Assembly: GCA_039704465.1 (NCBI GenBank)
Contig: JASFAU010000019.1
Coordinates: 1-64,000 of the forward strand
Length of the DNA: 64,000 nucleotides
DNA from: Plasmodiophora brassicae
Taxonomy: Eukaryota; Endomyxa; Phytomyxea; Plasmodiophorida; Plasmodiophoridae
Reading direction: 5' to 3'
In this document: positions 33,029-44,844 of the stretch, piece after piece
Layout of the letters: every line of letters begins with the position of its first letter
How positions within the stretch are numbered: the stretch's first letter is position 1
Program-made: the position numbers and the translations under genes
The notes under the pieces: generated by a model
Seen by the model: the letters and a program-made list of their open reading frames with translations, nothing else
Databases searched by the model: none
What the model was told of the DNA's origin: nothing

Positions 33029-36000
33029 ATGCCCTATGCCGAGTTGCGCGTACGCGAGATCTCCATCAACGACATTGTCCCGCCGCGGCCCGTGTCGATC
33101 TTCCAGCGGCGCCCGAAGACCCGGAACGTATACTGTCGTCTGATTGTCGTTCGCGACCCGGCACCGCCCCACGGCCGCCCGGCCGACGCGCCCGCTTCGC
33201 CGCCCATCAGTGCGACGCCGTCTCCCGGCGACGTGGAGCTCGTGCCGGGTGCGGCACCATCATCGGCGTCATCACCACCGCCGCCGCCCACGAAGATGCT
33301 CGAGTTTAAGACGCCGGTATAGCGGCGCCCTGACGCTTGCATGGCGAGCGTTCTCTGTGCACGACGCGCGCCCTAATACTGCCGCACAGGTCGTCTGCGG
33401 GACACTGTCGCCCGTGTTCGCAATGGAGGACCCGAGGATCGCCCATGAGGCGTCGCTGGCGCAGGCGATCACGTCGCCGATGGACGGGGAGGCGGCACCG
33501 CCGGCTGACGCCGACGCGGCGTCCCCAGGGCCACCCAGTGAGGCCACGGGCGGCGGGAAACGCCGATCGCTGGATCAGCAATTCGGCCCACCGCCGCCCC
33601 TGTTCAGCGTCCCGCTCGACCTCGACGATGTCATGAACGGCAACCTGCGCGTCGAGATCTGGGACGACGCGCTGGGCGACCTCGTCGGTACCGCCACGTT
33701 CAGCATCCGGCAGATCTTCGAGTTGGAATTCGGCCTCGACGAGTTCTGCCAGATCGGGTACCGAGGGCGTCGCGTCGGGACGTGCGGGGTGGATTCGCTG
33801 ACGTCCACTGCCTGTTGCAGGGATGTGGAACCGACAGCGGCGCTGCTGGCCGATGAAGCGAAACGGCGCCGGTCAGCGCTCTGCTCCTGGTCATGGTGCC
33901 ACACGACGAACGCCGATCGTCCAGCGCCACTGCCGCCGACGTCGCCCGCCAGCATCAGACGCCCGGCGCTGAACGTACGTCCACCCGGCGATCCGCGCCT
34001 CGTGGGCCCGCGCCACTCACCATGCGATCACTAGGTGATGATGGGCGCGGACATGGACGCCACCACCCGGTCGCCGCAGACGGACGCGTTCAAGTATGGG
34101 TGCGTTCGCATATTCGCCCGCGCGATGTCGCCCACGTATATCGTCGACATGCTGTCGTCGGCGGACGTCGCGTCCGTCATGGCCGGGTTCCAGGTCGTCC
34201 TGCACATCGTGCAGTATTCCGACCCGCAGGACCTGATGCGCAACCTGAAAGCTGGCGACGACGAGATCACGCCGCCGCCCGCCCTCATTCGCGTCCTGCA
34301 GCGGGACGTGTTCGAGGCCATGTTCGCCGCGCCGACCCGGTTCCGCAACGATGAATCGACGTCGGCCCTGTCGCGCGTGTCCGTGTACCGCCAGCTGTCC
34401 CATAAGCTCTGGATCGTGCTCGACACGGGCACCGCCCGGTTCGGCAACGCGTTCGCCGCCTCGTTATACCATTTCGGCGGGCAGCTCGCCAAGCTGACCG
34501 ACCTGGACATGATGACGCCGACGATCTGCCTGTCGGTGCTCGAGATGATCGCCCGGCTCGACCCCGGGCCTCGCATGGACGCCCTGTCCAGCGACGACGG
34601 CGTCGCCATCAGCAACCTGATCCGGCTCGTCGACCCGGACCACCCGCAGGCGCCGCTGATCGCCGAATCCATACAGGTCGGTCCGTTGGCGCCGCGGCAC
34701 AAGACTGCGGCGCACTTGTCTGTAACGCCGTGCGACTGACTTGATCCATTCGTGGTTGGCCAGGTTCGCGCCATGCAACTGCTGACGACATTCGCGGTCC
34801 AGGTCGACCTGCCGTTCTCGTGGCGGTTGTCGTACGCGCGGCGCCTGTCGGCGCAGAGCATCGACCGCATCCTGGCGTACCATCTGGTGGAGCACGCCGA
34901 CACCGACCTGGCCGTCGACGCCTTGGACCTGTGCATGGCGCTGACCACGGTCGTCGACGAGATCGTCGAGACGTATCGGGGAATGTCGCCTCTGACGACA
35001 CCTGGGTCCAGCGGGTCCGAGCCCGCCGCCGCGCTAAAGGACGTGCGCACGTCGATCCTGCAGCGCGCCAAACTCGCCCGCGACGACCGGCCCCCGCCAA
35101 TGACGACGATATCGGACTCGGACGAGAAGAATGGCGATAACCTGTCGCCGCGGCATCGGGGCATGGATCTGGAACGACCCGCCCTGATGCCGGCCCGGCG
35201 TAGTATAACGCGACAGAGTTCGTTCCCGGTGCTGCCTGTAGGCCGGGACAAGCCCGCGACGCAGACCGGTGGGCCTGCCTCCGGCACCAAGGACGCGTCT
35301 TCGTGCGAGCTCGTATCCGCAGTGGCCGTCGCTGCCGCCCAGATCACGACGTCGTCGTCGCCGAACCAACGCAAGCTGATCCAGAAGAAGCAGTCGGCCG
35401 TCCTGACGCGGGCCGCGTCTGTCACGTCAGAGACCATCGCCGCCGCCGCACCCGATTCGTTCCGGCATCGCTCCTGGTCCATCCTGAAAGGCGGCGACAT
35501 TCGCGCCACCGACGACGAGACCAAGCAGGCCCTGCGCCTGATGGAACAGAAGGTAGCGTTTGCCATCTCGCATACGATAGTGCCGTCGTTTAGCCAACCT
35601 TGCAATGCTTAGGCGGCAGCGATCGGGTCGGAGAACGCTCGCCTAGTGCAACGAATCCTGTTCACCGAGGACTTTGGCCTGGAGCGCCTGCGCCTGTCGC
35701 TGAATGCCTGCCGAGGTGCGGGCCCGCGCCCGAACCTGTCCAGCGCGTTGTTCCCGTTGGCGAACATGACGGAGGCGCGCCTGCCGCAGGGTCGGAGTTG
35801 CAAGGGGTACGACGTCAACGTGCACTGCGAGTTCGTGCTCGGTCCGGAACGGGAACGGTTCGCGGTGACGCACGTCATTGTGGCGGTCGGGGATCAGTCC
35901 CGGCAGCTGAGGACGGACGTGGCCGCCATGGCCCTATACCTCACCGAGGAGCCCATCCTGCACGACCTGAAACCGGCTGGGTTCGGCGACCTGCGTGCCC

Positions 36001-36503
36001 ACGCCCTGCTGCAGGACGAGGACAAGCGCGGCGCCAACAGCGAATCCCAACAGCCGCAGCACCAGCAGCAGCACAGCCATCACCACCACCACCAGCAGCA
36101 GCAGCAGCAGAACGTGGATCGCGCGCCAGTGTTCGCCATCGACCTGCGCCCGCATCGGTTCGTCGAGATCATCCTGCCCAAAGAACACACGGGGCGGTTC
36201 CTGACGCTGACGCTGAACCCGTCGTCAAAGGCGGAGGGCACAGGCGGGTTCGTCTCCGTGGATTTCGTCGCGTTCGTCGGGTGGCCCCTGGGTGCGTCCG
36301 CACCTCCGCGCGCATCCAGACGGAGACCGCACCTGCAGCTCATCGGCAACGTCGCCTACCATGTCAGCATCAACGTACCGATGGACGGCGGCGACCTCGT
36401 GCAGCTGGAGGAATCCAGGAGGCATGCTGCCCGGTTTAGGGATGCGGAACACAACAACAGCGGCGCGGGCTCGGCGGCATCATCTGGCGCTGCCGCCCAA
36501 TAA
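33029..36503 (+). CDS. Large protein with C2-like N-terminus, function unknown
   Basis: The model has six exons (33029-33316, 33390-33757, 33821-33974, 34035-34676, 34764-35552, 35613-36503), 1043 residues, with lengths divisible by three. The first 240 residues look like an interrupted C2 domain (NVYCRLIVVRD, VVCGTLSPVF, LRVEIWDDALGDLVGTA). The middle is helical and may be armadillo-like. The C-terminal third has beta-rich segments (YDVNVHCEFVLG, HRFVEIILP) around a His/Gln-rich tract at 36052-36110. The 63-bp intron at 33758 and the donor at 34677 (34722 is an alternative) are the weakest joints. I do not recognise the family; membrane association through C2 is only an inference. Confidence 0.55.
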
Positions 36504-37156
36504 CAACGTAAACCGCGTCCCTGACTTCCACTTCTCGATTGGCAAAAGGTCAATGTAAACCTCGTATTTCATGGCATTATCAAATCCTTCTTACTTTCAG
36601 TCTGTCACTCGTCCTGTAGTATACGGTGGAGACAGTGTTACTATACGTTTCTGACCAGTAGAAGAAACTTTGGCATACGCTCACTACTCCAATGAGGCTG
36701 TACTCCTAGCAGCGCTTCTGCATCCCGCGTATCTCACGAACCAGAAGCGGCCCGAGAATGAAAGGCATCAATCGCGTTTCACGGCCGGTAATTCGTCAGC
36801 AAGCGAGACGTGGGGCTTTCAAATTGTGGCCTTCTCTGGAAGATAGAATGCTGATGACGAGCTGCTAGCCGTTGCGGTTGAACAGCTAACGAGGTCGCGG
36901 TCGCCTAACACCCATATCATCGTCTTCGCGTTCGTCCAAGACATGCTGGGGCTTAGAGCAGGCCCTGAACCATGTTGTCCCATTCAAAAAAGCTCTCTGA
37001 TTCAAACATTGGTCGATATATAATTGATGAGGTAATGGTCAGCTCTGCGGACGTACACCTGTTAGGTGCACTTAAGGCGTGTTGAGTACCTCTGTACCTA
37101 CTGGTACCTAACAGGGCGACCCTAAGTGACGACGAACTACGGTAACGTGGACGCCT
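36504..37156. other. Lower-GC intergenic region upstream of G-alpha
   Basis: No gene is seen. It carries a 10-bp perfect inverted repeat, CCTGTTAGGT at 37058-37067 and its complement at 37106-37115, about 40 bp before the G-alpha start codon. GC content falls clearly here compared with the preceding gene. Confidence 0.45.
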
Positions 37157-38712
37157 ATGTCATGCTGCGCAGGGACGGTGGCGCCCGATGTTGACGAATG
37201 CACCGACCTAATCGACAGGCAGTTGCGCGTCGAACGCCTGGCGGCAGCGAAGATGCCTGTCGCGCTATTCCTTGGTATACAATATATTGCTGGTACAGTC
37301 CCATGGCATGCAGAGTGACATTGGCATTAGGAATTGGGGAGTCGGGCAAGGTGTGTCCTGGCAGGAGCTGTGCGACTGAACGCCTGTTAATAATGCGTCG
37401 TGTTGACGGTAGAGCACATTTTACAAGCAGCTCCGCCTGCTGCACGGTGTCCAGTTCGAACTGCCAGAGCTGGTACAGTTTCGGGATTCGGTGCATACCA
37501 TGATCATCAACGACGTGTGCCGGCTCGTGACCGCCGCGTCCGACGTATCGGTCGTCAGCAAAATCAAGGAGCCGGTATTGCCCATGCACCCCAGCACGGA
37601 AGAGGCCAAGTACTTCGTTTCGCAATGGCTCTTCGGTAGCAAACCAAGCGTCGTCACCGACGAGATTGCGAACACCGTTTACACGCTCTGGACGGACCCT
37701 GCCATTCAGCAGGTAGTTTGGAACTCGTAAGCTGTGGTTCCAAACTAAGATATGTGCGCAGGTTTACAAGTACCGAAATGAGTTCCATTTGGGATCACAT
37801 GCGCAACACTTTCTGGATAAGATCGCAACGATTGCCAAGCCGTCATGGCTGCCAACGGAGACGGATATTGTCCGTTTGCGAAACAGAACGACAGGGATCC
37901 AGGACCAGCGTATAACAATGAATGGTTCAGGTAATCATGACGTATTGCATGGTTTGTGATTGCAGGAAAATCATTCAGTGTCTCACAGTCATCCGTATCG
38001 TTGACGTTGGCGGTCAAAGAAGGTTCGTCTGGCGTAATTACACCGTTGTCCAGGCCCTGATATCGGAGGTCAATTAGCGAACGAAGAAAATGGATTAGCC
38101 AGTTCTCCAGTGCGACGGCGATTATGTACGTGGTTGCATTATCGGAGTACAATCAACTCTGCTCTGAGGTGTGTGTGGAGTTCGGTATGAATTATGGTTG
38201 ATGAATATTCATAATTCTACTGTGTGATAGGATAACCGATCCCCTCGAATGGCCGAGTCGCTCAGGGTATTCGAAGAGGTGTGCTCTGCACCATTGCTCG
38301 TTAAAGCAGGGTACGGGAGTACGTTTGCAATTGACTCCTTGGATTAATTCCCGATATTCTGCAGGATCGTCGTATTCTTCAACAAATGCGGTATGAGCGC
38401 AGCCAATATGGATTTGGATTGGACCTGAGATTACGACGTATAGACCAGTTTAGGGAAAAACTAGAAGTCGTGCCATTCAAACACTATGCAGTGGACTATG
38501 AGGGAGACGGTTCGTACGAATCGGCTTGTCAGTATATGATGGCCCAGTACAAGAACACGGCGGAACGCGTTTTTCAGGCAATGTCTCTACAGCCTCGTGT
38601 TGTCCACTTCTATTTCACAACAGCCATCGACAAGGACAACGTCGCCAAAGTATTTAGCAGCGTTCACTCTATATTGTTGTCAAACAAGCTCGCTAACCAT
38701 GGCATGGTATAA
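37157..38712 (+). CDS. Heterotrimeric G protein alpha subunit
   Basis: Nine exons (37157-37274, 37331-37350, 37413-37712, 37762-37930, 37989-38022, 38078-38168, 38231-38310, 38365-38390, 38444-38712) give 368 residues. All five nucleotide-binding boxes are present: GIGESGKST (residues 40-48), switch I RLRNRTTGI with the ADP-ribosylatable Arg186, DVGGQRR with catalytic Gln212, FFNKCD, and TTAIDKD in place of TCAT. The N-terminus MSCC offers cysteines for palmitoylation but lacks the Gly2 needed for myristoylation. The spacings between boxes match animal G-alpha residue for residue, which confirms the splice choices. Exon 2 is only 20 bp and encodes most of the P-loop. It converges tail-to-tail with an LRR-lectin receptor gene, 135 bp away. 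Confidence 0.9.
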
Positions 38713-38847
38713 TGCATCATGATATTATATGGCGAAGTTTGGGGCGTTTTATGTAACAATGTTTATGGCAGTACAGCCTCATTCTTGGGGTCTATCTCGA
38801 ATTGTAATGCACTCCATGCTGCCGTTCGCCTGATATGATAGTTCTTG

Positions 38848-41499
38848 TCATCGTCGATTCGAAGGATAGAAGTACGAATATACGGAGGCAGTCCCGGACG
38901 GAAATTCGGTGTTGGATGCTCGAGCTTGGCCCGGAGACGAAAACAACTTCGCTGACGTTGGCAACATTACACTGGAAGGTGCTTGACGCTGGGCAGCACC
39001 AGAAGAGTCCGGTTGCTGCTTGAGCCGCCATAACTGTATGAGAGACGCAATGCCGACGATGCTCACAGTCACTGTGCACGCTATTAGGATAAACGGGCCG
39101 GAAATGTTCGAGCGTCCAGTTGCGGTCCCGGATATGTCTTGGGTGCCACTCTGCATCTCGTCAGAACGGCTTCCAGTCAAGTGCCGGGTGGTCGACAGTG
39201 GCGTCGGCACAGTTGGCCTCAACGTTGCCAGTACTGTCCCTCGCTGTGAGTGCCGGGTAGTTGCCCGCGGCGCCGACACAGTTGTTCTCAGCGTTGTCAG
39301 TAATGTCCTTCCCTGTGTTGAAAGGACCTTCAGCTGTCTTTGGCCGTAGCTGACGGAGGATTTGTGTGACGGCACAGTACGGAGGTTGAAAGTGTTCCGG
39401 GCTGCTGCTGTTCTTTTGGTAGTAGCATTCGAGGTGCAATTCACAGCAACGGAGAGCGATAAGGACGACTGTGGTGTGCTAGGGCACTGATTGGGTCCGA
39501 ACGCTGTCGTTGATGCCATTAATAGGCAGCTTTGATGTTTGATGCAGGCGCTGGAAACAGCAGCAACCGTGCTGTTAAACGCGCATGTCCCCAATTGGTA
39601 GCGCCCGGACACGCCAACTGGAGTCCCAAACGACGCGAACGTGACGCCAGAAATGAAGCTTTTGGCAGGGCAGGATAACGCTAGATATCCATTCGAAACA
39701 GCGGTTCCATATGTCGCACTGCCATCTGTAACATACGTGAGCGCGCTAATACACAATATTATAAACGGCCATCAGCAAATTTACCTGGGGCACACAGGTT
39801 GCTGCTGTAACCTTGTATAAGAAGTTGCGATGGCGGAGGTGCTGGCCAACATACAATCTGAGTAGGTGGCTTGTACGTCCTGCCATGAATCACGTTATAT
39901 ATAATGTCGTTTTGGAGCCGCCATTCGAGCGAACCAAATATTGGACAACAATGTCAGGTTGCGGAATATGCCGTAGGGGAGTCTCATTAACATCGGATTG
40001 GCATGGAAGCCCCTGAAGCAACCGGTCAAAAGAAGGAACTCGTGTATACAGGGCGTGAACACTCTCACAAGATGCTCAGCGACATGCAGTTATCGAGCAA
40101 TTGGTCCGGGAGGGATGATAGTTGGTTGGTGTCTATGTACATTGTTGTTACCGACGTCAGGAAGTTAAACGCTCCGCCTTGAATCTTTGTGACGGCATTT
40201 GTCCCGATATTTCTATAAGGCCATTCGTTCTCAGTGGGATTTCTGAGGCGGTACGTTCATGTGAGTAACACACAGGAAATTCAGTTTGCTGAGATTTGCA
40301 AAGACGGTGGATGATATGGACGTTATGCGATTAACACCAAAGTCCCTGGAAAGGTCGGCCAATATGTCACAATCACAGCGTGTCCGGGCACAACGCTCTT
40401 TCGGCGTACAAAGAAGTCAACCGTGATAAGGCATTGTAGGCTCCGTCCTGCATCGTCGTGATGGAATTTACCGCAAGGTTCCTGTAGCCCACATACGACT
40501 TCAGTTGACATCGAAATCGGTAGGCACTTTAGGGTACAAGTGAATCAGTTGCGTTAGATTCGCGAAGACGGTCGATGATATCGAGGAAATGTAGTTGTTG
40601 CTGATGTCCCTGTGCAAGGTATGCATATGCATTAGTACAACGAGTGCTTACTGTAAGACGTATTCTCGAACTTCAGACTTACAAGTTGGACAGCATGCTC
40701 AGGCCGTTGAACGCTCCATCTTCGATCACCGCGATGGCATTCGATCCAAGGCTCCTACAGGGAGTTTCGGACTCTAATCAGAAAGTGAGGGCAGTACTCG
40801 GAACAATGGAGGCAACAGGTAAGTCAGTTGGCTGGAGACTTTGAATGCGTTCGACGCTACTGAAGTGATTTGATTTCGGCCAAGGTCACTGGGACGACCA
40901 GTGTCCTTCAGCTTCAGTACCCAGTGACCAGCGTATTCCAAACGACGTACATGTATGACACCATGGATATACCGGCAAGAGTTGCCGTAGAGAGCGGAGT
41001 CGAGATCTGGTTATTTAAAAGGCATCTGAGCGCGAAATGCGCTTAGACACTTGATTTCGTCAGCGGAAACTGCAACTGAGTCAGCTACAGGGATGTTAAT
41101 GAACCGAGGTGCGTAAACGCGTTATCGGCGATTCCTGTGATGCCACAGTTCTGCAGCGTGCTGCCGTCGGGTCGATGCATTAATACTATTCAGTCGATGC
41201 GGCATGTAATTAACTGACAGCGTGTGGTAATTCTGAGCGTTGTCCAGATCGAACCAGGTCGCGTTGATCTTGCCACCGATGAATTGATTGGCAACGGATC
41301 TGACCAATGCACCATGCGTGAGGAGGAATGAACAACAAACTGTGTGACATATAGCCTGGACTCACATTGTGTCTCCGCTGCATGAAGAAGTAACCCAGTC
41401 GCAAATGCAGGAGTTCCGCACTGTGCAACTGGATTCCGTCAACGTTGTAACCAGCGCCATTGCCACGGCCACGGCCAGCCAGTGAGCGCTCCTGGTCAT
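38848..41499 (-). CDS. LRR receptor-like protein with SUEL-type galactose lectin domain and one TM segment (copy 1)
   Basis: Thirteen exons (41499-41366, 41299-41219, 41160-41089, 41025-40951, 40888-40817, 40754-40683, 40609-40538, 40481-40410, 40345-40274, 40212-40069, 40012-39947, 39879-39785, 39725-38848) give 634 residues. In order: a signal peptide (MTRSAHWLAVAVAMALV), a Cys-rich cap, about nine LRRs (NQITSVASNAF pattern), a PPTQIVCWPAP linker, a SUEL/rhamnose-binding lectin domain at 343-440 (TFASFGTPVGVSGRYQLGTC), a Thr-rich stalk with a 20-residue duplication, a TM helix at 552-575 and a short cytosolic tail without a kinase. Most LRRs are one 72-bp phase-2 exon each. Extracellular glycan or ligand sensing is inferred from architecture. 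Confidence 0.82.
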
Positions 41500-41553
41500 T
41501 GTCCGCTTTCGACCTACGCAATGGGGGGACACTATCCAATTAGGCGGTTCTGA

Positions 41554-42465
41554 TTAACGATCGTTTACCGTACTACCGAATCTCAACGGGTAAGTAGTGC
41601 AGTCATCCATGGCAGCAGGTCTGTTATCGTCATAACGCCAGATCAGGCTCGTAATCACATCACGGCGCCGGCCATAGATGTAAATGGGGCCCGATGATGG
41701 GACGCTGGGAGCTGTAATATGCCACAACGCAGCCTCCTCGAATGACGAGAGGAATACACTGACGGAAACGCTTTTCTGGACAAACGATCGAGACGAGGGT
41801 AATATTGTGCCGGACACGTTCGTCCAGGGGGCCATGGTCACGCGGTCCTATATAACCACCTCGACCCGTCCGGCAGCGTTACTATATTCAATGAGTTGAA
41901 ATTCCGCCAAGTAAGAATATAAAAGTCGGTGATGTAACCGGTGACGTTTCCACTGGTCAATGCTAAAACCACGCCCGACGGTGCCAGGTTTGGTGACGAT
42001 TATCAGATCTGCGTCGCGCCTTGGTCCTATACTTATTGTAATTGAATTCCAATATTATCTCCAGCTCCTTAACAATGCTCCCCTTCGTACGTAAGTCCAT
42101 CCTGAACCCGTCCAGCTTACAGTCGACGCTGGTTCACCTTTTGCTGTTTGACTAATTGAGAATGGCGAACCTGCATAGGCGATTCCGCTTCCGGTACCGA
42201 AAGCGGAAATGTTGACGGTCAACGAACCGGGGCGATTCGGAATCGACGAACTGGCGTGACTCTGAATTGACGAACGGCGGGCAGCAACGTCCCGGTCGAG
42301 CTCGGTCAGCAAAGCGCCGCGTGTGATGAGGGATTCTCTGCCGGTGCCGCGCGAGGGCGAGGGTCTGGTCAAACGAAATTCCGTGGGAATGGTCAGCGGT
42401 ACCACCCGTTTTAGCAGGGACAGGCCCGCGCGCGCCGTCCGGCCTGGCTGTGGGCCGACGTCCAT
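41554..42465 (-). CDS. Hypothetical protein, possibly secreted-domain-like
   Basis: A model of four exons (42465-42121, 42067-41998, 41962-41883, 41847-41554) gives 262 residues in frame. Segments such as GIAYAGSPFSISQTAKGEP, ELEIILEFNYNKYRTK, NVTGYITDFYILTWRNFNSL and APWTNVSGTI look like a beta-rich extracellular domain, but no signal peptide is seen and I do not recognise the family. Two of the three introns would be only 35 bp, shorter than any other in the window, so the exon joins are uncertain and the 5' end may be wrong. It is squeezed between the two LRR-lectin genes on the same strand, 54 bp and 98 bp from its neighbours. Confidence 0.4.
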
Positions 42466-42563
42466 GAGGCCATGGCCCGAGGCACCGTTTCGCCCTCCGT
42501 CTTCAATGACCTGCTTGCTCGTAATTGCGTGCCGGGCAGACGGCCGTTGTGCACGTCAACAGG

Positions 42564-44731
42564 TCATGAGAGGGACCTTGGCCACCGATGTATGTGTTGG
42601 GTACGCGATAGGACTTCCCTGGAAGAAGGTGCCGAGCCCTCGTTGCCGTAGAGGATCGGTTGAGTTCCCGGATGACCTAGGATGCTTGACAACGGGACAT
42701 CGCGCGGAGCCGTGTACAACCTGGCCTTGGTCGGCAACGTCGATGACACTGCTCGCTGGACCACACGTGGCTGGGCATTCGAGCGGCACAATTGGCACAG
42801 CGCAGCGGCACCGATGATGCCCAGGGCGACGACACACACTGTTAGTATGATGTACGACCCGAAATTAGAACCAGAGGCCCTGCCATCCCTGGTCGACGAG
42901 TCGTCCATGGCAGGTGTCTGGCCGCTGAAGTTTCGTGGCATACAGGTAGTCGAACGGTATCGAGAGGGCGCGGAAGCGGCCGTCGACGACGACCACGAGG
43001 TCGGTGTCGTCCTTGGCGTCCCCACCGACGACGGGGTCGCCGATAGCACGTTTGCTACCGTTAACGCTGTCGTTGCACCTATCCGTACTGACGACATCGT
43101 ATTTGACGGCCGTGTGGATAGCGTGATTGGCCGCCTGACGATGCGATTCCCAGTTGACGTTCGTTTTCCGGCTGTACGATTCGCTGTGCAATTGACAGCA
43201 ACCGACAGCCAAGATGGCGACGCGGAGGGGCAGAGGTAGGATCCGAACGTGGCCAGCGACGCCGTCAGCAGGCATCTCTTCTGCTTCAGGCAGGACGCCC
43301 TGACAACATCGAGGCTGGAGCTTGACGTGCAATTCCCTAGCTGGTACCGACCGGACACGCCCACCGGGGTGCCAAACGACGCGAACACGACGTCTGAGAT
43401 GACGCTGTATGCCGGGCAGGTTAACGATAGATAGCCGCCCGCCTGGGCGGTTCCGAACGTCTCACTGCCATCTGACACGCGCCACGTTCAGCAAATCATG
43501 CGGCCAGACACGCGTGCGAGCAAGGACCTGGGGAGCACAGGTTGGTGCTATATGGGAATGCAAGGTACGACGGGGACGGTGCCGGCCAGCAGACGATCTG
43601 TGTCGCCGGTCGGGACGCCCTACAAGCACCGAATCAGCACATCGTGGTGCCGAAATGGAATCACAATCCCGGATGGACTTGCCCGGGCTGACCCACTTCT
43701 GTGGCCGATGTCAGATTGCGGAATAGGTCGTAGGGAAGGCGCATCAGAAACGGGTTAGCATGGACCGCCCTGCAGACGGGCCGCGTTAGCTGATCAGGTG
43801 TCGGTTTACGAGTTGGACATATTTCGACGTCTAACAGGACGTTCAGCAGCGAGCAGCGATCGAGCAGATGGTCGGGCAGGGCCGACAGCTGGTTGGTGTC
43901 TAGGTATAATGTTCTCAACGCGGTTAGTGAGTCGAACGCCCCGTTTGTTATCATTGTGATGGAATTCGTCCCAAGGTTCCTACCAGGGGCAATCCACTCA
44001 GAAACGTCAGTGCAGACCGCTGCCGTCGACCACGCTGACCAACAGGTACGTCAGTTGGTTGACGTTGGTGAACACGTTCGACGATATAGACGCGATCTGG
44101 TTAACGCCGAGGTTTCTGCAGGCACCAGCACGGCAATCAGGATGCCAAGGGTTTCCCATGGCAGCACCATTTCGACGTACAAATGTGCCAGCCTTGTTAG
44201 GCCGGCAAAGGTAGCGCTGGACAGCGGTGACGAGATCTGGTTGTACGCGAGGTAACTGAACCACCCGACGTTGGACGACACGACGGTCGATGACGCGTTG
44301 TTCGTTACATATAAGTCAGCGCGCTAAGCGGCGAGAAGGCATTGTCATCTATCCCGCAAATGCGGCACGTCTGCAGGGTGCTGAGGCGCAGATCAGTGGC
44401 ACGGCCGCACCGGATGGGGGCCTGGCGCCGACTGACAGCGATCGGTACATCTGCGGAGACGCCACGTCGAACCAGGACGCATTGAGCCGGCCACCGATTG
44501 CCACGCTTTGTATAAATCTGGTGCGATGTCGGCGTGTATATCAGCAATGACGTAAGAGGCGTCGGTGCGGGGGGCGGCACATCACATGGCGGTTCCGTCG
44601 CACGCGTTAACGACCCAATCGCAAACGCAGGCATTCGCCTTTGCGCAGTACGTCACCGCTGAACACGTCGACGTCGTCGCCGACAGCACAGCCACGACCA
44701 TCGCCAGCACGCGGCGATAACTCCAGGGCAT
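42564..44731 (-). CDS. LRR receptor-like protein with SUEL-type lectin domain and one TM segment (copy 2)
   Basis: Nine exons (44731-44586, 44517-44437, 44380-44309, 44255-44181, 44115-44044, 43979-43836, 43769-43683, 43619-43528, 43471-42564) give 558 residues. It is a tandem paralogue of the gene at 38848: same signal peptide and Cys-rich cap (NACVCDWVVNACD), same exon phases and several identical exon lengths, TQIVCWPAP linker, SUEL domain from residue 257 (VFASFGTPVGVSGRYQLGNC), stalk and TM at about 461-485. It lacks four of the 72-bp LRR exons of copy 1. The seventh intron needs a GC donor (GG|GCAAGT) to hold frame. It is GC-richer than copy 1. Confidence 0.82.
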
Positions 44732-44844
44732 TGACGTGGCAAGCCGCGGTCAGCGACTGTACTCGGCGGTCGCCTACTCGTACAGGCGGGATCCACGTAC
44801 ATAGCGATGCGGGTCGCAGCGGCCCCCGCCCGCTCCACAATAAT

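Noticed and set aside
34031..35605. 524-codon minus-strand open frame
   Set aside because: It is antisense to two exons of the C2-like gene and lacks any recognisable domain. The plus-strand exons join in phase with good splice sites.
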